Part shown: piece after piece, positions 45,086-56,570 of the stretch
How the letters are laid out: each line of letters begins with the position of its first letter
Numbering within the stretch: position 1 is the stretch's first letter
Source of the DNA: Cheiracanthium punctorium
Taxonomy: Eukaryota > Arthropoda > Arachnida > Araneae > Cheiracanthiidae
DNA length: 64,000 bases
Direction: 5' to 3'
Assembly: GCA_038373885.1 (NCBI GenBank)
Contig: JAWZYV010000771.1
Location: 310,001 to 374,000 of the forward strand
The notes under the pieces: model-generated
Seen by the model: only the letters and a program-made list of their open reading frames with translations
Told to the model about the DNA's origin: nothing
Databases searched by the model: none
Position numbers and translations under genes: made by a program

Positions 45086-45948
45086 GTGGCATTGCTGTAA
45101 TAACTTCGCCATTTGAAGAGAAGCATGAGTGCTCATGCCTCTATAGAGGGCGCAGGGTTCTTCGAGTGCATGCGATATCGTCAACTCCCTCTAGATCCGT
45201 GTGTGATAGCGTGGGAGCACGTTAAAAGGCACCATTCGTATCATGGATGCCAGCAAATGGTATAACGCACTGTTCCGCAATTTTTAACAGCGGAAAATGT
45301 GAGTGCTGGTGAAATCTATCGTCGAATGGAAAATGTCCATGTCATGCAGATCGGTACTCCGATGGTGTAGGGATTTTCCTAGTGGAAGAAGCATTGCTAG
45401 CGACAGGTCACAGTTGTTACGACAATTCCGCAGGGAGGATCTGGAACATTCCTTTTACAGCCTGGACCCCTCGCCGTGTGACTACCACATCTTCGGTCCA
45501 CTCAAGAAAGCGCTGAAGAACGGCGATTCACTGCCGACGATAATGAGGTCAGAGCTACCGTTGAAAATTGGTTCCACAACCAACCCCGGAGGTTCTTCAC
45601 CCACGGTATGCGGCATCCCGTTGACCGCAGACACATGTTTCAACCAACAAAATGACTTTGTCTAGCCTATCTGTTACGCCTGTATTACGTCCTTCTTTTG
45701 TATACTAATTTCTATTAATACTATTAAACCATTTCTAAAAGGTCACGGTATTTATGGACCGTACTAAGGACGTATTTAAGGTGGGGCAAGGGGTCCGGAA
45801 CCCCCCCCCCCCGAAATTTAAATTTTTGTTACTAAAATGATAATGATAAAGTTTTTTTGTGAAAAATTCTGTCTTTTTTATCGTTTGGATCACATCCTAA
45901 ATGTTTTTCTGGAAACGACTGTAGCGCCACTTTCATTTGGACGACCCT
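45086..45948 (+). pseudogene. Mariner-like transposase remnant, copy 3
   Basis: Same as copy 2 but with several substitutions: LDPSPCDYHIFGPLKKALK, and a Ser codon in place of the TAA stop (GATTCACTG for GATTAACTG), so the chance frame 45303-45665 runs 120 codons. The real C-terminal tail is in another frame. It ends at the right TIR with TA following. Inactive. Confidence 0.85.
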
Positions 45949-46251
45949 TATATGTACTTCAATGTACACAATATATCCTGCGAAAATCTTTGATTTTCAA
46001 TTAATGATCTCCATGTCTAAGGTTAAATTTGCGGTATCTGATCTTCTAAGTTAAATTTAGTCTAAAATTGATGTTCAATGTGTTCAGTTAATTTTGAATA
46101 ATTCTATTTTGCGTTTTGATGAATGTAAATCGATTAACTAGAGCGCCAGTTACAATTTCTTGAAACCTCCATTGGTTAACGTTATACACCCACTCGAAGA
46201 AGTATTCGAGTATATCAAATTTCCTGTGTCACTTTTTAATGTAACAAACTT

Positions 46252-47970
46252 TTGTGCATAAGAAGTGAATCACTTAACATGTAACAATTGTTTGTTTCAT
46301 TTATTGAAAGATGTGTGGTTTCCGAAATTTAATTAGTTATTCACAAAACTAAAATTGCAAATTTGACTAGCTCTCGAATACGTTAGTGAGTGGGCATAAG
46401 TCAAAACGATAAAGCTCTTCCTTTTCAGTATACCTTTTATACATTATTACCTAACAAAAATCAGAAAATCAGCTCATGATAATTCATTTCTGTAGTCAAC
46501 AGACGGTAACTAATATATATTATTATGTGTTTTCCAGAGGTATAAATGCGTTTGAATTTGCATAACTGAGTTAAACATGTTCGTCCCTTGAACAGTTGCA
46601 GAATAATTTTCTTAAAGGTGGATGTTTCAACTGAAGAAAAAGGACTGCTTCTTTTCAAGCCTATATTTATTGAAATGACAATTAACTGATGTGAGACCAG
46701 ACTGCAAGCATATACTTGTTGTTGTTGTATTTGGAACATTCATGTTCGGAGTTGTGTGCTTGCTTACAAGAGTGCCGCTAATAAATCCTCGTCGAGTAAA
46801 GTGGACAACACAATGAAAGTTTTTCACTGCCAAATAGGGAAGACCCATGGATTATAACTCTTTTTATATATAGCACTTTAGTGCGTATTTAAAAATCTGA
46901 AAGTGTGTCAGATTTTCTATGATTCTAGCGCTTGGCGCAATTTAATGAGAGGGTATTTTTAAAAACAAGCGTAGGTTATCTTATAAATAAAAATGAAATT
47001 CTGTTTGTCAATTTGTTGATTTGGGTAGTATACAATTCCACAAAAATGGACCTGTCAGCCTGAAATTTTACACAGATATGTAAGATAATATAGAATAAAT
47101 GATAGTCCACTTTAAAACTTTGAAACTCCACTTAAAAACGTTTTCCTCCTGAAGGGTTCTCTTAATTTCCGTTCCCGGAATTTAAGAGATTTTTTATGTT
47201 CTCCACGCAGAAAGCTTTACGTAATATTAACCCCTGTAGTGAAAAAAGTGTGTGAAATAAGCATCTTGGTTGCCATGTGTGGCGATTTTGCCGAATAAAA
47301 TGTTTTAAATTCTTAAAGTAAAAATAAAAGAATAATAATGATTTTTTTAGTTTATTTTTTTAGGTTATTTATTTAATTATATATCGTGTGCGCATAAGAA
47401 ATGAGAGCAGGAATGAAATGTTTTATACGCAAAACAATGAGGATCGAAGATATCCGAGACTAATATGTAATTTTTTTTAGTTTGGCGAAAAATAAAATGG
47501 CTGATAGGCCGATTTTTAGAGTGTGAGTTCTAGCGGTTTGCACAGTTTTAGGCTTTTTGGCTCAATTTACTGAGAGCTTAAGGGAATAGCATTTTTGAAA
47601 ACAAGTGTATAGGTTTTCTTAGAATACAGCATTAAATTTTAACTATCCGTGCAGAAATAATGCAGTTATTAGGGCATTTCAAGCGATGTAGCTTCAGAAT
47701 TCTCGCCAATTGAGTACATTGATTTAACTTAGGGGAAATCCGCCAAATTTCAGAAAATTGATGGCCCTGCAGTGTATCACTTCTTGACTGTGCGAATAAT
47801 CGCTATGAAAATAGGTATACATAGATATTTGAACACGGTAGAGAAATAAAATTCTAAATAACCAGGATATGAGTGAGAATCGAACCCAACACCATAAATT
47901 AGGCGATTGGCGTACAGTAGAACAGGTCCTTAACTTTCCAGCAGCTGGTCATCTACATATGTTTAGTAGC
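46252..47970. other. Mostly unassigned, with a SINE 3' fragment
   Basis: AT-rich DNA. About 46750-46815 (GTTGTGTGCTTGCTTACAAG..ATAAATCC..CGAG) resembles the body of the SINE at 55632-55905 in the same orientation and is probably a fragment. On the minus strand at about 47925-47855 GGGTTCGATTC fits a B box and could be a tRNA-like relic, without a clear A box. Confidence 0.35.
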
Positions 47971-48738
47971 GGCTGCATTCGTAAACGACTAACTCGTTGC
48001 ACGAGTTTTCCTAAGAAAACTGGAATGCGTGTGTTTAGTGCTGTCAGTGGTTATCAGTTTCCTTTGACTTTACGAACAACTTCAGTTTATTTAGTTTCGT
48101 CGCCTAGGAGACGTGTTTGTTTACAATTCGCGAATGCGTTAATTTTGCTGAGGAGAGTTTTTAGTACATACTCAATATAAAATCAACAGGATTTTTAAAA
48201 GAAAGAGTGGCCATAATTGAAGTGCACAAATCAAAATTTAGAAATTTCAACTTAAACTTCATTTTTTCAAAAGTATTTAGCAAGAGAATCTCAAATTTCG
48301 CTAATAATGGATTAAATCAACTTCAATTCAACACTAAAACATGCATTTTTGAATTTACTAAAATGAAAAATCCAAGAAAATGATTACCTTTGAAAAATTA
48401 TGTACCTTCGTAGCATTTTCTAACGTACGCATGAGTTTCCTCCTCGAAAAAAATAATATTTACAGCTTTAGAAAACGTAAAATACTTTTCACAACAACAT
48501 ACTTTTCCATAACAACGGACGCCATTTGAAAACAACAACAACGTGCAGCAAGTGTATCTTCTAAACAACTGACGAAATCTTAGCAGAGATCAGTTTATTT
48601 CGTTTGAAACTAATCGCACTCAGTTTTGTATACGAACGCTCTAGTTTAAAAACTGTATGCACTCAGTTTCCTTTACGAACGCCTTATATGGAAACTCATT
48701 GCACGAGTGTAACTCGTTTGGCGTTTACGAATGCAGCC
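47971..48738. mobile_element. MITE with TIR GGCTGCATTCGTAAACG
   Basis: The left end GGCTGCATTCGTAAACGAC and right end read back GGCTGCATTCGTAAACGCC match over 17 bp, with CTCGTTGCACGAG / GAGTTACACTCGTGCAATGAG continuing the pairing. The flanks are AGC on both sides (47968-47970 and 48739-48741), suggesting a 3-bp duplication as in PIF/Harbinger. The long frame across its left border (47869-48180) crosses the boundary and is not a gene. Confidence 0.75.
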
Positions 48739-48765
48739 AGCATCTTGATCATGGACTTGGATGTA

Positions 48766-48997
48766 GGATGATATCATCGATCTAAATAGTGTCAGCCTCT
48801 CAGAAGAAAATACTCGATCCCCTTTCAGTGATTAGCTACATAAGCGCCCTCTATCGACGCATAGCGGCGAAACGTGTTGCAATCTACTACGTACATTTTG
48901 TCGTGCACAATATAAATTAAATTTAATGATTACGACTCACAGCGCCATCTTACAGGCGAATTTCGTTAGCTCTTTTAGAATACATCGATGATCGTCC
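48766..48997. mobile_element. Mariner-type MITE (TA-flanked)
   Basis: The ends are GGATGATATCATCGATC and inverse GGACGATCATCGATG, bordered by TA at 48764-48765 and 48998-48999. At 232 bp it is non-coding. It contains GCGCCCTCTATCGACG. Confidence 0.65.
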
Positions 48998-49385
48998 TAT
49001 ATGCAAGTCCGTAATCTTGATGAAGAATTAGCCTTCAGTGCTCTTAAACGCGTATTACTTTTTGATATCAAAAACGTGCCATGATTTTTTTCACTAGTAT
49101 TGTTTCCGTCAATATAAAATGGAACATGAGTTGCAGTATTTTATGAAATTTCACAAATTCAAGGTAAAATATTTAGATACAAGTACTCTTTTACGAGTAG
49201 CTTTGTATGGCTGCCATTTGGAGACATCAAGTTTTCTCCCATTTTGCTCATCTTTATATATATCTATGTTTGCATGACTTTCTCCAGTCTTTGCTGATGC
49301 CAGATATAATAAATAAACTTCTGACCACTTGCATGAACAGGTGATAATTTCTTTTTTTTTTAATGTATAAAAAGCGAAAATTTAA
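48998..49385. other. Unassigned stretch
   Basis: No recognised element or exon. Confidence 0.35.
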
Positions 49386-49851
49386 CAGGGTTCCTACACC
49401 CTCTCAAAAAAGTATTCGAATAGAACTCAAACCTCCTACGTGGTTCCGTGCATTAAAAATTATTTATCATAAAAAATGAATACGGTTATTAGGGTGACCA
49501 AACTCCGCCATCTTGATGCAGCTGGTTAATTCTTAAGAGTCCAATACAAACAGAACTACTTCAATACAGTGTCCTTTTTTAAATTTTTTTCTTGAAGAAA
49601 TAGCTCATGTTTTTATTGCAACAACGTTTAACCGTCATAGTGCGCTTAGTATCTGAATATTTGATTTTCAGTATTTAAAGGGTCCTCCAAAATTGACGAC
49701 GTTTGGTCACCATAATGATTATGCATACTTGCAATTTTTCTTATTTTTGTCGTGTTGTGTGTTTTTCAAAAACTAACTAAATATTCGCAAAGCCAAAATA
49801 GGAAATTTTGCTTTTACTCGAATACTTTTTTGAGGGGGTGTATAAGCCCTG
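49386..49851. mobile_element. Probable hAT-like MITE (CAGGG..CACCC ends)
   Basis: The left end CAGGGTTCCTACACCCTCTC and right end read back CAGGGCTTATACACCCCCTC pair for about 37 bp through AAAAAAGTATTCGA. No matching 8-bp TSD is visible, so the class is uncertain. A related end (TATACACCCACTCGAAGAAG) occurs at 42308 and 46183, in the sequence carried by the tandem unit. Confidence 0.65.
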
Positions 49852-50782
49852 AAACTGCTATAATTACGAACTTTCGAAATATTGTCTTGAATTTTTCTGA
49901 TATTTTAAAAGTTGTCCTGGTGTTTATGAAAATCCAGAAAGAAGTTCACTCGAATATCACAAATATCAAAACATTTCAGGAGAGTTTTTTAAGTTCGAAA
50001 TTTTAGCTAATCCATGACTCGTACGATGTCTGTTTTACATCCCTCTTGCTTATCGTGGCTCACATATGGGCAACCTCTTGCCTGCTAGCCGGATGTGGTC
50101 CACTCTGGCTTTTGATCCGGCCCTCGGAACATATCAAAACCCCACCCATATAAACCATTCAAAATCCTTATGAATTCCAAATATATGGCCCGCGAATTCG
50201 CTAACATACCAAAGTTTGGCCCGCAACTTTCTAAAGGTTCCTCATACCTGTCTTAGCCTATGAACGTCCTGCGTCCATTTTTAAGGGCAATCGCAAAATT
50301 TGTCGCTTGCAAAAATTCATAAGGATTAATTTATTTTACTTTTTTTATTTTGTGCTTGATAAATTTGATTTTCACAAAATGCTTATCACTAACAAAGTAA
50401 AATGGAAATGTTTCACTGATTTGTTCATATTCTCTAGAAAAATAAAATGCATTTTTCGTACCCACTCATATCGGGAATTTATTTATCTCTGCAAACATCG
50501 TCTTAAAATGGAGAATGTGGTGGAATTGGCTGGCCGCTAATGGGTTAAACTATTTTGTGGAACTGAGATGCCATACTCTTGAATTAAGGTTAGGAAAATA
50601 AAGCATTTATAAATTATGCGACTGTTAGCGAAGGTGCTGAAATTTGAACCTCTTAATAAAAGTATGCTAGGCACAAATAGGTCGAGCACTTTTTAATATT
50701 TCCATGTTTCAAATTTCTCTTGCAAATTTCTGTAGTCTTTACGTAATCTCGGAAATTTATATGATAGTTTACATACTAAAAC
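49852..50782. other. Mostly unassigned; possible hAT remnant
   Basis: About 50066-50262 has GGGCAACCTC near the left and GGCCCGCAAC..CATACCTG on the right, reminiscent of hAT-derived MITEs with GGGCAACC and GGCCCGC words, but no TSD was found. Confidence 0.3.
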
Positions 50783-50790
50783 ATTTGGGT

Positions 50791-50933
50791 CAGGGGCGTA
50801 CCCCCTTTACTCAGCCAATGGGCCCCTTTACTCAGCTTACAATTTGATATTTAATTTACAATTGAACTATAACTTACAATTTGATACCCAGCACCCCCCC
50901 CCCTCCTGAAATAAAATCCTGGCTACGCTACTG
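50791..50933. mobile_element. hAT-type MITE (CAGTGGCGTAGCCA family), copy 4
   Basis: The ends are CAGGGGCGTACC and inverse CAGTAGCGTAGCCAGG, with a perfect 8-bp TSD ATTTGGGT at 50783-50790 and 50934-50941. The interior has CTTTACTCAGC twice and AACTTACAATTTGATA-like repeats. Confidence 0.92.
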
Positions 50934-51430
50934 ATTTGGGTCTCAAAGAGTGGCAAGGAATATTTTGTCCCGTTTCCGTTTTGCCTATTTTCGGATATCA
51001 AGGAAAGTAAGTGGCGACTTTCTCTATTCGGCAGAAGAGAAAGTCATGGCGTTCTTCACGTGACAAATAAGGACATGTTTATTCGTCCGATTAATTTAAA
51101 AATAAATAAATAAATGAACAGAATTGTTCGCATTTTCATATCGGAAACGTCATCGCCTTGTTCTTCACCTAATTCCTCCTTTCCATTTGGTGTTTGACCT
51201 TGTTTATACTAACCGAAATTTCATGCTCGTGTCTGGCAACATCTGCCGATGACGCAACGCCCTTTGACGTGACGAAAAGAATGGAGAATAAGCTTTTACT
51301 TTTTGATATCGCTTAGGCTCATTTAACGCAGTTTTGAAACGGAGATCGGAAACGTCAACACTATTTCAATAACTTGAGCGGTAAGGAACTGCATTTGTTA
51401 TAAATGTTGTTGGATACTCTTGAAATAATT

Positions 51431-51601
51431 TAGGGGCCTAGCCAGGCGGTAAATATAGAAATGTACCCCCCCCCTCGACCCCCGAAGAAAAAGGACCAGT
51501 TAACGTAAGCTTTAATGTCCTGCAGATATTCCATTTATTTATTCAAGATTTATTTCATTTCCCCCCTTCCCTCCGAAAAAAATTTTCTGGCTACGTTCCT
51601 G
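51431..51601. mobile_element. hAT-type MITE (GTAGCCAG family), copy 5
   Basis: The ends TAGGGGCCTAGCCAGG and inverse CAGGAACGTAGCCAGAA, with C-rich runs inside, match the family. The flanking 8 bp (AAATAATT and ATGAAAAT) do not match well, so the borders are less certain. Confidence 0.7.
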
Positions 51602-54006
51602 ATGAAAATGTGCCTAACTATTGTATATATATATATTTTTTTTTTTTTTGCATATTTAAATAGTATTGCAATTTCATGATGAATTGGGATATTTAGTAAT
51701 GAACACTTCTTGTTCTAGCAATATTTACTTTCATTGAAAGGTATGTTTTTCTAGTGTTTTAACATTTTCAGGAATAAGAAACACCACTTATTAAAGTCTA
51801 ATAATAATAGATTTATCAAAATTTATTTTATTCAGAAATCTTGCATTTAAAATTAATCAGTTTTGTATTTTAAAAGCATAAATATCGTTTAAATATCATA
51901 ATTAATGAATATTTATATTAATAAATAATTAAAAGATATTTTAATGTTCATCCCCTTCAAGCTAGTAGAAAATGTACCTTCTAACCAAAGAACTTTTTTT
52001 TTTTTTCTGTTCGTAGTAAAAGAATCAATTTTGCTTCTATTTTTATCTCGAAATTTTACATTCCTGGCCCGAGAAAAAAAAATTAAACAAGCAAAGCACG
52101 TTTGGATGAACGTTCAAATAAAAAAAGAAACCATTCTACTCTATTTTTCTTCTCGATTTTCGGTCCATTCCCAAACGAATCTTTGAATTTTCCGCGGAAC
52201 ACAGTATCAGACTTGCGACATGGCCTGAAGGTCCGTGTCGGAAAGCTAACATGGAATCAGATGGGATCATCTGTGTTGTTGTATTATTGCGAGAACAAGA
52301 ATGAGCAGAGAGTTTGCTAAGACACATGCTCAAATCTCTGTTTAGAAGTTTTTGATCAGTACAATTGGCGCGGTTAATCGTTCTAGTTTTGTTATATTAG
52401 TATCATTAGCGCGCGTCGTAGATTATTTGCCCAAACACTTCAATGAAATAAGTAATGCCATTTTTTTTTTCACTGTCAATTAGTAATGTCATTCCTTTAC
52501 GTGCGCTAATAAAATTATCTCGCACGGGAGCGGAGCAGAGGGCAGAGAGAAAAACGTGCATAAGTGAGCGACGCACGTAAACGAGAATGAAAAACTTCAA
52601 AAAATAGCTTAAAAGTAAAATATCGGTACATTGATTGTTAATTAACACTATGTATGCACTAAAAAATGCAAATAAGATAAATTTCAAAATTCAATGTTTT
52701 TCTCCAATGAATTACGCTACTTTTGATGAACACCAAAAATATAGAAATGCTTACATACCCCAGTTCTGATAAATTCCTATTACTTTCTCACAAAATAATT
52801 TAAAATCTAATATTTATGAAAAGGGTAAAATTTCTGCGATAAGCAACGCCTGTCTAGTCGTAAGACCTACTTTTTGAATGAGAACATTTGTTTTGTAAGC
52901 GCATAACGCACAAGTTAGAGGTGCTTTCTCAGTACAGCGCATAAATGAATGAGGATTATTATAGTTTTCCAATGTTCCCTATAAAAGACCGCGGAAAAAC
53001 CTCGCCGGAGTTAAAAATGCCCATAAGAGTGCGTATAAATGAGGTCACTGCATTTTGCTTATGCAAAACGACTGAATAATACAACATTTGGCATGCACGT
53101 GAGTTTTTTGAAATAGGTGCTGCATTAGACAGCATTTTCCGAAATTCCTAACCTGTGGGGAGATAAGAGCGTCCAAAACGTTCTTTTCACATATCCCACA
53201 TGATATCAAGAGGGAAATAAAGATATCCTTAAAAGTTCTGCTGGAATAAGCAACACTTATGAATACCTGAAGATCAGTTTCAGGATTTTTTAATATTATC
53301 AACCAGGAAGGGTAGACGTGAAGGAAAAGGAGAAAGTAGCCATCTGCATGAAAGAAGGAAAAAAAGTAACTGTAAAATTCTTGCTTTAAAATGTAATAAA
53401 TATGAATCCTATGTTTAGACGCTGCTTGTTTGTGATTAAAAGCTTGTTGAAAATTTATTTTTTTGAATTTTGTTAAAACAAATTACTTTTCGGTCCCTCT
53501 AATACTTCAAGGCTTCGGATTGATAACGACTGGAAAGTCATCACTGAAAACACTGTATTTTATAGACGAGTTTTCGAAACAGATTGTTTTCTTTCGCAGA
53601 CTGCAATGATTTTTGTCCTTAATGCGAAAATTGAATAAACCAGAACAAGTATGAGTAAGACCTGTCTTATGGCCAGCAGATTTTTTTTTCTTTTTGTATC
53701 ATTACGTAACTGTGATTAATTAGTACTTAAAAATGTAATCGTGCGTCTGACAGGTGGAAAATAAGACGAAAGCCATCTGTTTCCAGTAATAAAATCTGAT
53801 TTAATGCAGTCTCTTACTGAATGTCTCCTATAAAAATAATATGGATTGTCTGAATTGTTAAAGAATTATTGCAATTGCATGCTATGAAGTGATTTAAAAG
53901 CATGAAAGTAATTTGAAAACATACTATAATCCTTTTGAGCAGCGGAGACGTTGGGGTATTTAAGATCTAGTTATACACTCGTTTTTTGTCAATGCAGCCC
54001 AGGTTG
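51602..54006. other. AT-rich gene-free stretch
   Basis: (TA)n and poly-T near 51626-51649. Frames at 51944-52333 and 52406-52687 are short, overlap on opposite strands and show no motif. No element ends recognised. Confidence 0.4.
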
Positions 54007-54167
54007 CAGGCGCGTATCCAGAGGGGGGCTGGGAGGCAGAAGCCCTCCCCCCTCCTGAAATCTGATCCTTTACTTAGCTTAGAATTGGATTTATATGAGG
54101 GTTGAAACTTATAAAAAAAATTTTACTCACAACCCCCACCGGAAATAAAATCTTGGCTATGCCACTG
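54007..54167. mobile_element. hAT-type MITE (CAGTGGCGTAGCCA family), copy 6
   Basis: The ends are CAGGCGCGTATCCAGAGG and inverse CAGTGGCATAGCCAAG. The interior CTTTACTTAGCTTA and AATTG words match copy 4. A clear TSD is not found. Confidence 0.8.
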
Positions 54168-54187
54168 CAGGAGGCCAGGGTTTTTAA

Positions 54188-54682
54188 CCCTTTAACGCGC
54201 AGTGTTCCCGCTCTGGGAACACCAAACTCTGACGTTTTGACTGTTACCAGTCACGAAGAATTTGATTTCTATAAAAAGTAGTTACGGGTGACATAGCTCC
54301 ACGAAAATCCTTTACTTTTTAGCAAGTCATTTCCCGTAAAAAAATGGTCACGATTACTTTTAACAGCACTGAAATCTGCTGAAAAATGGAAGAATGCGAG
54401 AACAGTTGGATAGATTGCCCAATGCTGTAAAAAGGGCAGCCGTTGTCATCGCTCGACTTAACTACCAGCAAGATGGCGGACGATCGAAACGTTCATCGCG
54501 TGCTACAGATCTAGACCCTTTTTTTTGACGACAGCTGGCTGTGCGCGCGCACAGCCAGCTGTCTCTAGATCTGTGGCACACGATGAACGTTTCGATCGTC
54601 CGCCATCTTGCTGGTAGTTGAGTCGAGCGATGGCAACGACTGCCCTTTTTTCAGCATTGGGAAAGGTTTGCGCCTCAAAGGG
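54188..54682 (+). mobile_element. piggyBac-like MITE, copy 8 (hairpin core intact)
   Basis: Perfect TTAA at 54184-54187 and 54683-54686. The best-preserved hairpin: arms of about 118 bp at 54418-54535 and 54545-54661 around GCTGGCTGTGCGCGCGCACA. AAGATGGCGG lies in the left arm near 54470 and its inverse near 54600. Compared with copy 1, a few single-base changes and small indels occur in each arm. Confidence 0.92.
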
Positions 54683-54918
54683 TTAATCTGAGCTCCTGCA
54701 TCCACATCGGCCGACGGGACCCTATCATGATCATTCAAACCCATTAAATTCTAAAGCTGGGTCTCTAAAGTCGTCACTTCAGTGGAGCCAACACATTTTT
54801 AAAAATCCATTAGAGTGCTCATCACATAGCATTCGAAATTTCGTTTACTATTCGAATAGAGAAATCTTGATTAACCACGAATAGTATTCGCGATTTTTTA
54901 TATCCTATACAGGAGGCC

Positions 54919-55005
54919 AGGCACGTATCTAGAGGGGAGGCTGATGGGACTGCAGCCCCCCCCCGAAACTTAGCTTAAACCCTTTACTTAGCTTACAATT
55001 GAAAC
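54919..55005. mobile_element. hAT-type MITE fragment (same family), copy 7
   Basis: CAGGCACGTATCTAGAGGGG is like the left end of copy 6, followed by CAGCCCCCCCCC and CTTTACTTAGCTTACAATTG. The other end is not found. The preceding CAGGAGGCCAGG also occurs right after copy 6 (54168-54179). Confidence 0.6.
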
Positions 55006-55629
55006 ATAGTACTGATCAGTACGATTGTGGGCCCATCCCGGTTTGGGCTTGTTTGTTCTTGGTCCGTCCTTTCGTTGGAGGTAACTTTGACCGCGTATTG
55101 GGTAGTAGAATGGCCAATACTTCCGGCCTTAGTGTAGGGGCCAATGAGTTGTCGGCTAGTGCCCGGCAAGTTGTTTAAGATCTGTCAATTAAAGTATTAA
55201 CTCTTAATTATGGGTTCTTAAACTGCGGTCTAGCAATCAGTTCAAGAAGCGCAGAGCGATTAAAAAGTATTTTTAAAACAACAAATTAAAGAAACCTATT
55301 ATTACGCTTTATTTAATTTATTGTTTTAAAATACTTATGTTTTCTGCATAATTTCTGTGATTTTTAAGTTGTTTATATCACTTTGCTTAAAAATTATTTA
55401 CCGTTTACGTTATTAAATTTTTCTTAAATGTGGACTTTTTTTTCTTTAATGTTTCTGTATTTCTACTGACTGGGTGACAACACTGTTTGCTTAAGATATT
55501 TACCAATGTTTATAATCATAACATTGTTGTTACGAGATTCTTGAGAAATAAGTTAAGGACAACGTAAAATTCTTAGGTTTGAAATGTTGTTAGCCGAAAT
55601 AACGTTGTTCAAGAGAGGTCGTGGGCAAA
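55006..55629. other. Unassigned stretch
   Basis: A slightly GC-richer patch (about 55025-55175) precedes AT-rich DNA. Nothing was recognised. Confidence 0.35.
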
Positions 55630-55631
55630 TT

Positions 55632-55905
55632 AAGTTTTGTTTGTTTTTGTTTGTGTAACATGTATTTCGGATTTGTGTGCTTGTCCTGAAGCCCGCTTAT
55701 AAATCCGCGTCAGAAGGACAACACGGAGGAAGGAGATGCTCTCCGTGTAGTTTTTCTAAGGGGTCCTAGCCTGTATTTACGCTAAGCTTCAGAGAAAACT
55801 ACGGAAACTCGAACGGTTAGGTCGGCGGACGCGACCTGGTTTTAAACCAGGCACCTTCCGTCGATCATTTCGAGTGACTTAACCACTCTGCCATGGTGAA
55901 GCCAA
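55632..55905 (-). mobile_element. tRNA-derived SINE
   Basis: On the minus strand, ATGGCAGAGTGGTTAAG holds a perfect A box (TGGCAGAGTGG), and TGGTTTAAAACCAGG about 45 bases on is a B box with one mismatch. The body (CCGACCTAACCGTTCG, GTTTTCTCTGAAGC) is shared with the SINE at 59797, so these are one family. The end is T/G-rich (GTTTGTTTTTGTTTG on the plus strand, about 55640). Confidence 0.8.
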
Positions 55906-56568
55906 CCTAAGTTTAAGAACCCCTGTTCTAAATTGTTAGGCGTAGAACTTTGCTTCTGCTTTTTTTTTCCTCCCCACGAAATTCGAGTTTTTATTGTAAA
56001 AACTGATTAAACATTTGATTCAAAATTTTAATTCGTTTTCAGTCAGTCCCGATTTTCTTGCCAAATCTTCTTTGCTTTGGCACGAGTCTTCATTGGGTAA
56101 TGCCTTCAGTTCTGATTGAAAAACTGTATTAAACTGACATGCCGGTCTTTGACGTAAAAAACGACGTTATTGAAGCTTTCATACCACTCTTTAATTAATA
56201 GCAGAAAAATCACCTAAGTAATTGAGATCATTCGATGAGTCTCAACCGCAGATTTCTTCATATTAAAGCGTATCGCAAATGAGCAGAATTCAGCTTGAAA
56301 ACTGACATTTTCTCTCGAACTTTGATGCCAGCAGAAATTGTTTCCATTTGGTTATGCTGCCTGAGTTCACTGAATGACGCTTATGGTCTATTTATGTCGA
56401 TCTATAATTACGGCTTAAGCCGTCTATAGGGAAACGGCCGAAGCAAAGATGTTCACTTAACATATTCCAACTTTAAAGTTTGAAAGCAATATTCAGAGCA
56501 CTAGTGCTCTTGATTTAAGCGAGAGATGCTTTCCAAGAACCGTCGCGTAAATGAAAATGTCTCGTTGA
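55906..56568. other. Unassigned stretch
   Basis: No recognised element or coding signal before the mariner. Confidence 0.35.
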
Positions 56569-56570
56569 GG

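Larger units (their letters stand above)
35570..46247 (+). repeat. Three-copy tandem segmental duplication, unit about 3.88 kb
   Basis: The unit runs from ACTTCCTTGTACG in the hAT element, through the mariner remnant, to about 300 bp beyond the mariner right end. Copy 1 is 35570-38762 (truncated), copy 2 is 38763-42372 (lacks its start), copy 3 is 42373-46247 (complete). Matching points are 2927 bp apart between copies 1 and 2 and 3875-3876 bp apart between copies 2 and 3. Copies are nearly identical over kilobases. The outer left flank (TATTTTT before ACTT) and outer right flank (TTGTGC after ACTT, 46248-46251) share only ACTT at the breakpoint, seen fused at 42373. Confidence 0.93.

Noticed and set aside
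45303..45665. 120-codon frame in tandem copy 3
   Set aside because: It results from loss of a stop in a decayed mariner remnant; the authentic C-terminal transposase reading is in another frame.
47869..48180. 103-codon plus-strand frame
   Set aside because: It crosses the left border of the MITE at 47971, so it cannot be an ancestral gene.
51626..51650. (TA)n followed by poly-T as a regulatory element
   Set aside because: A simple low-complexity tract with no promoter context.
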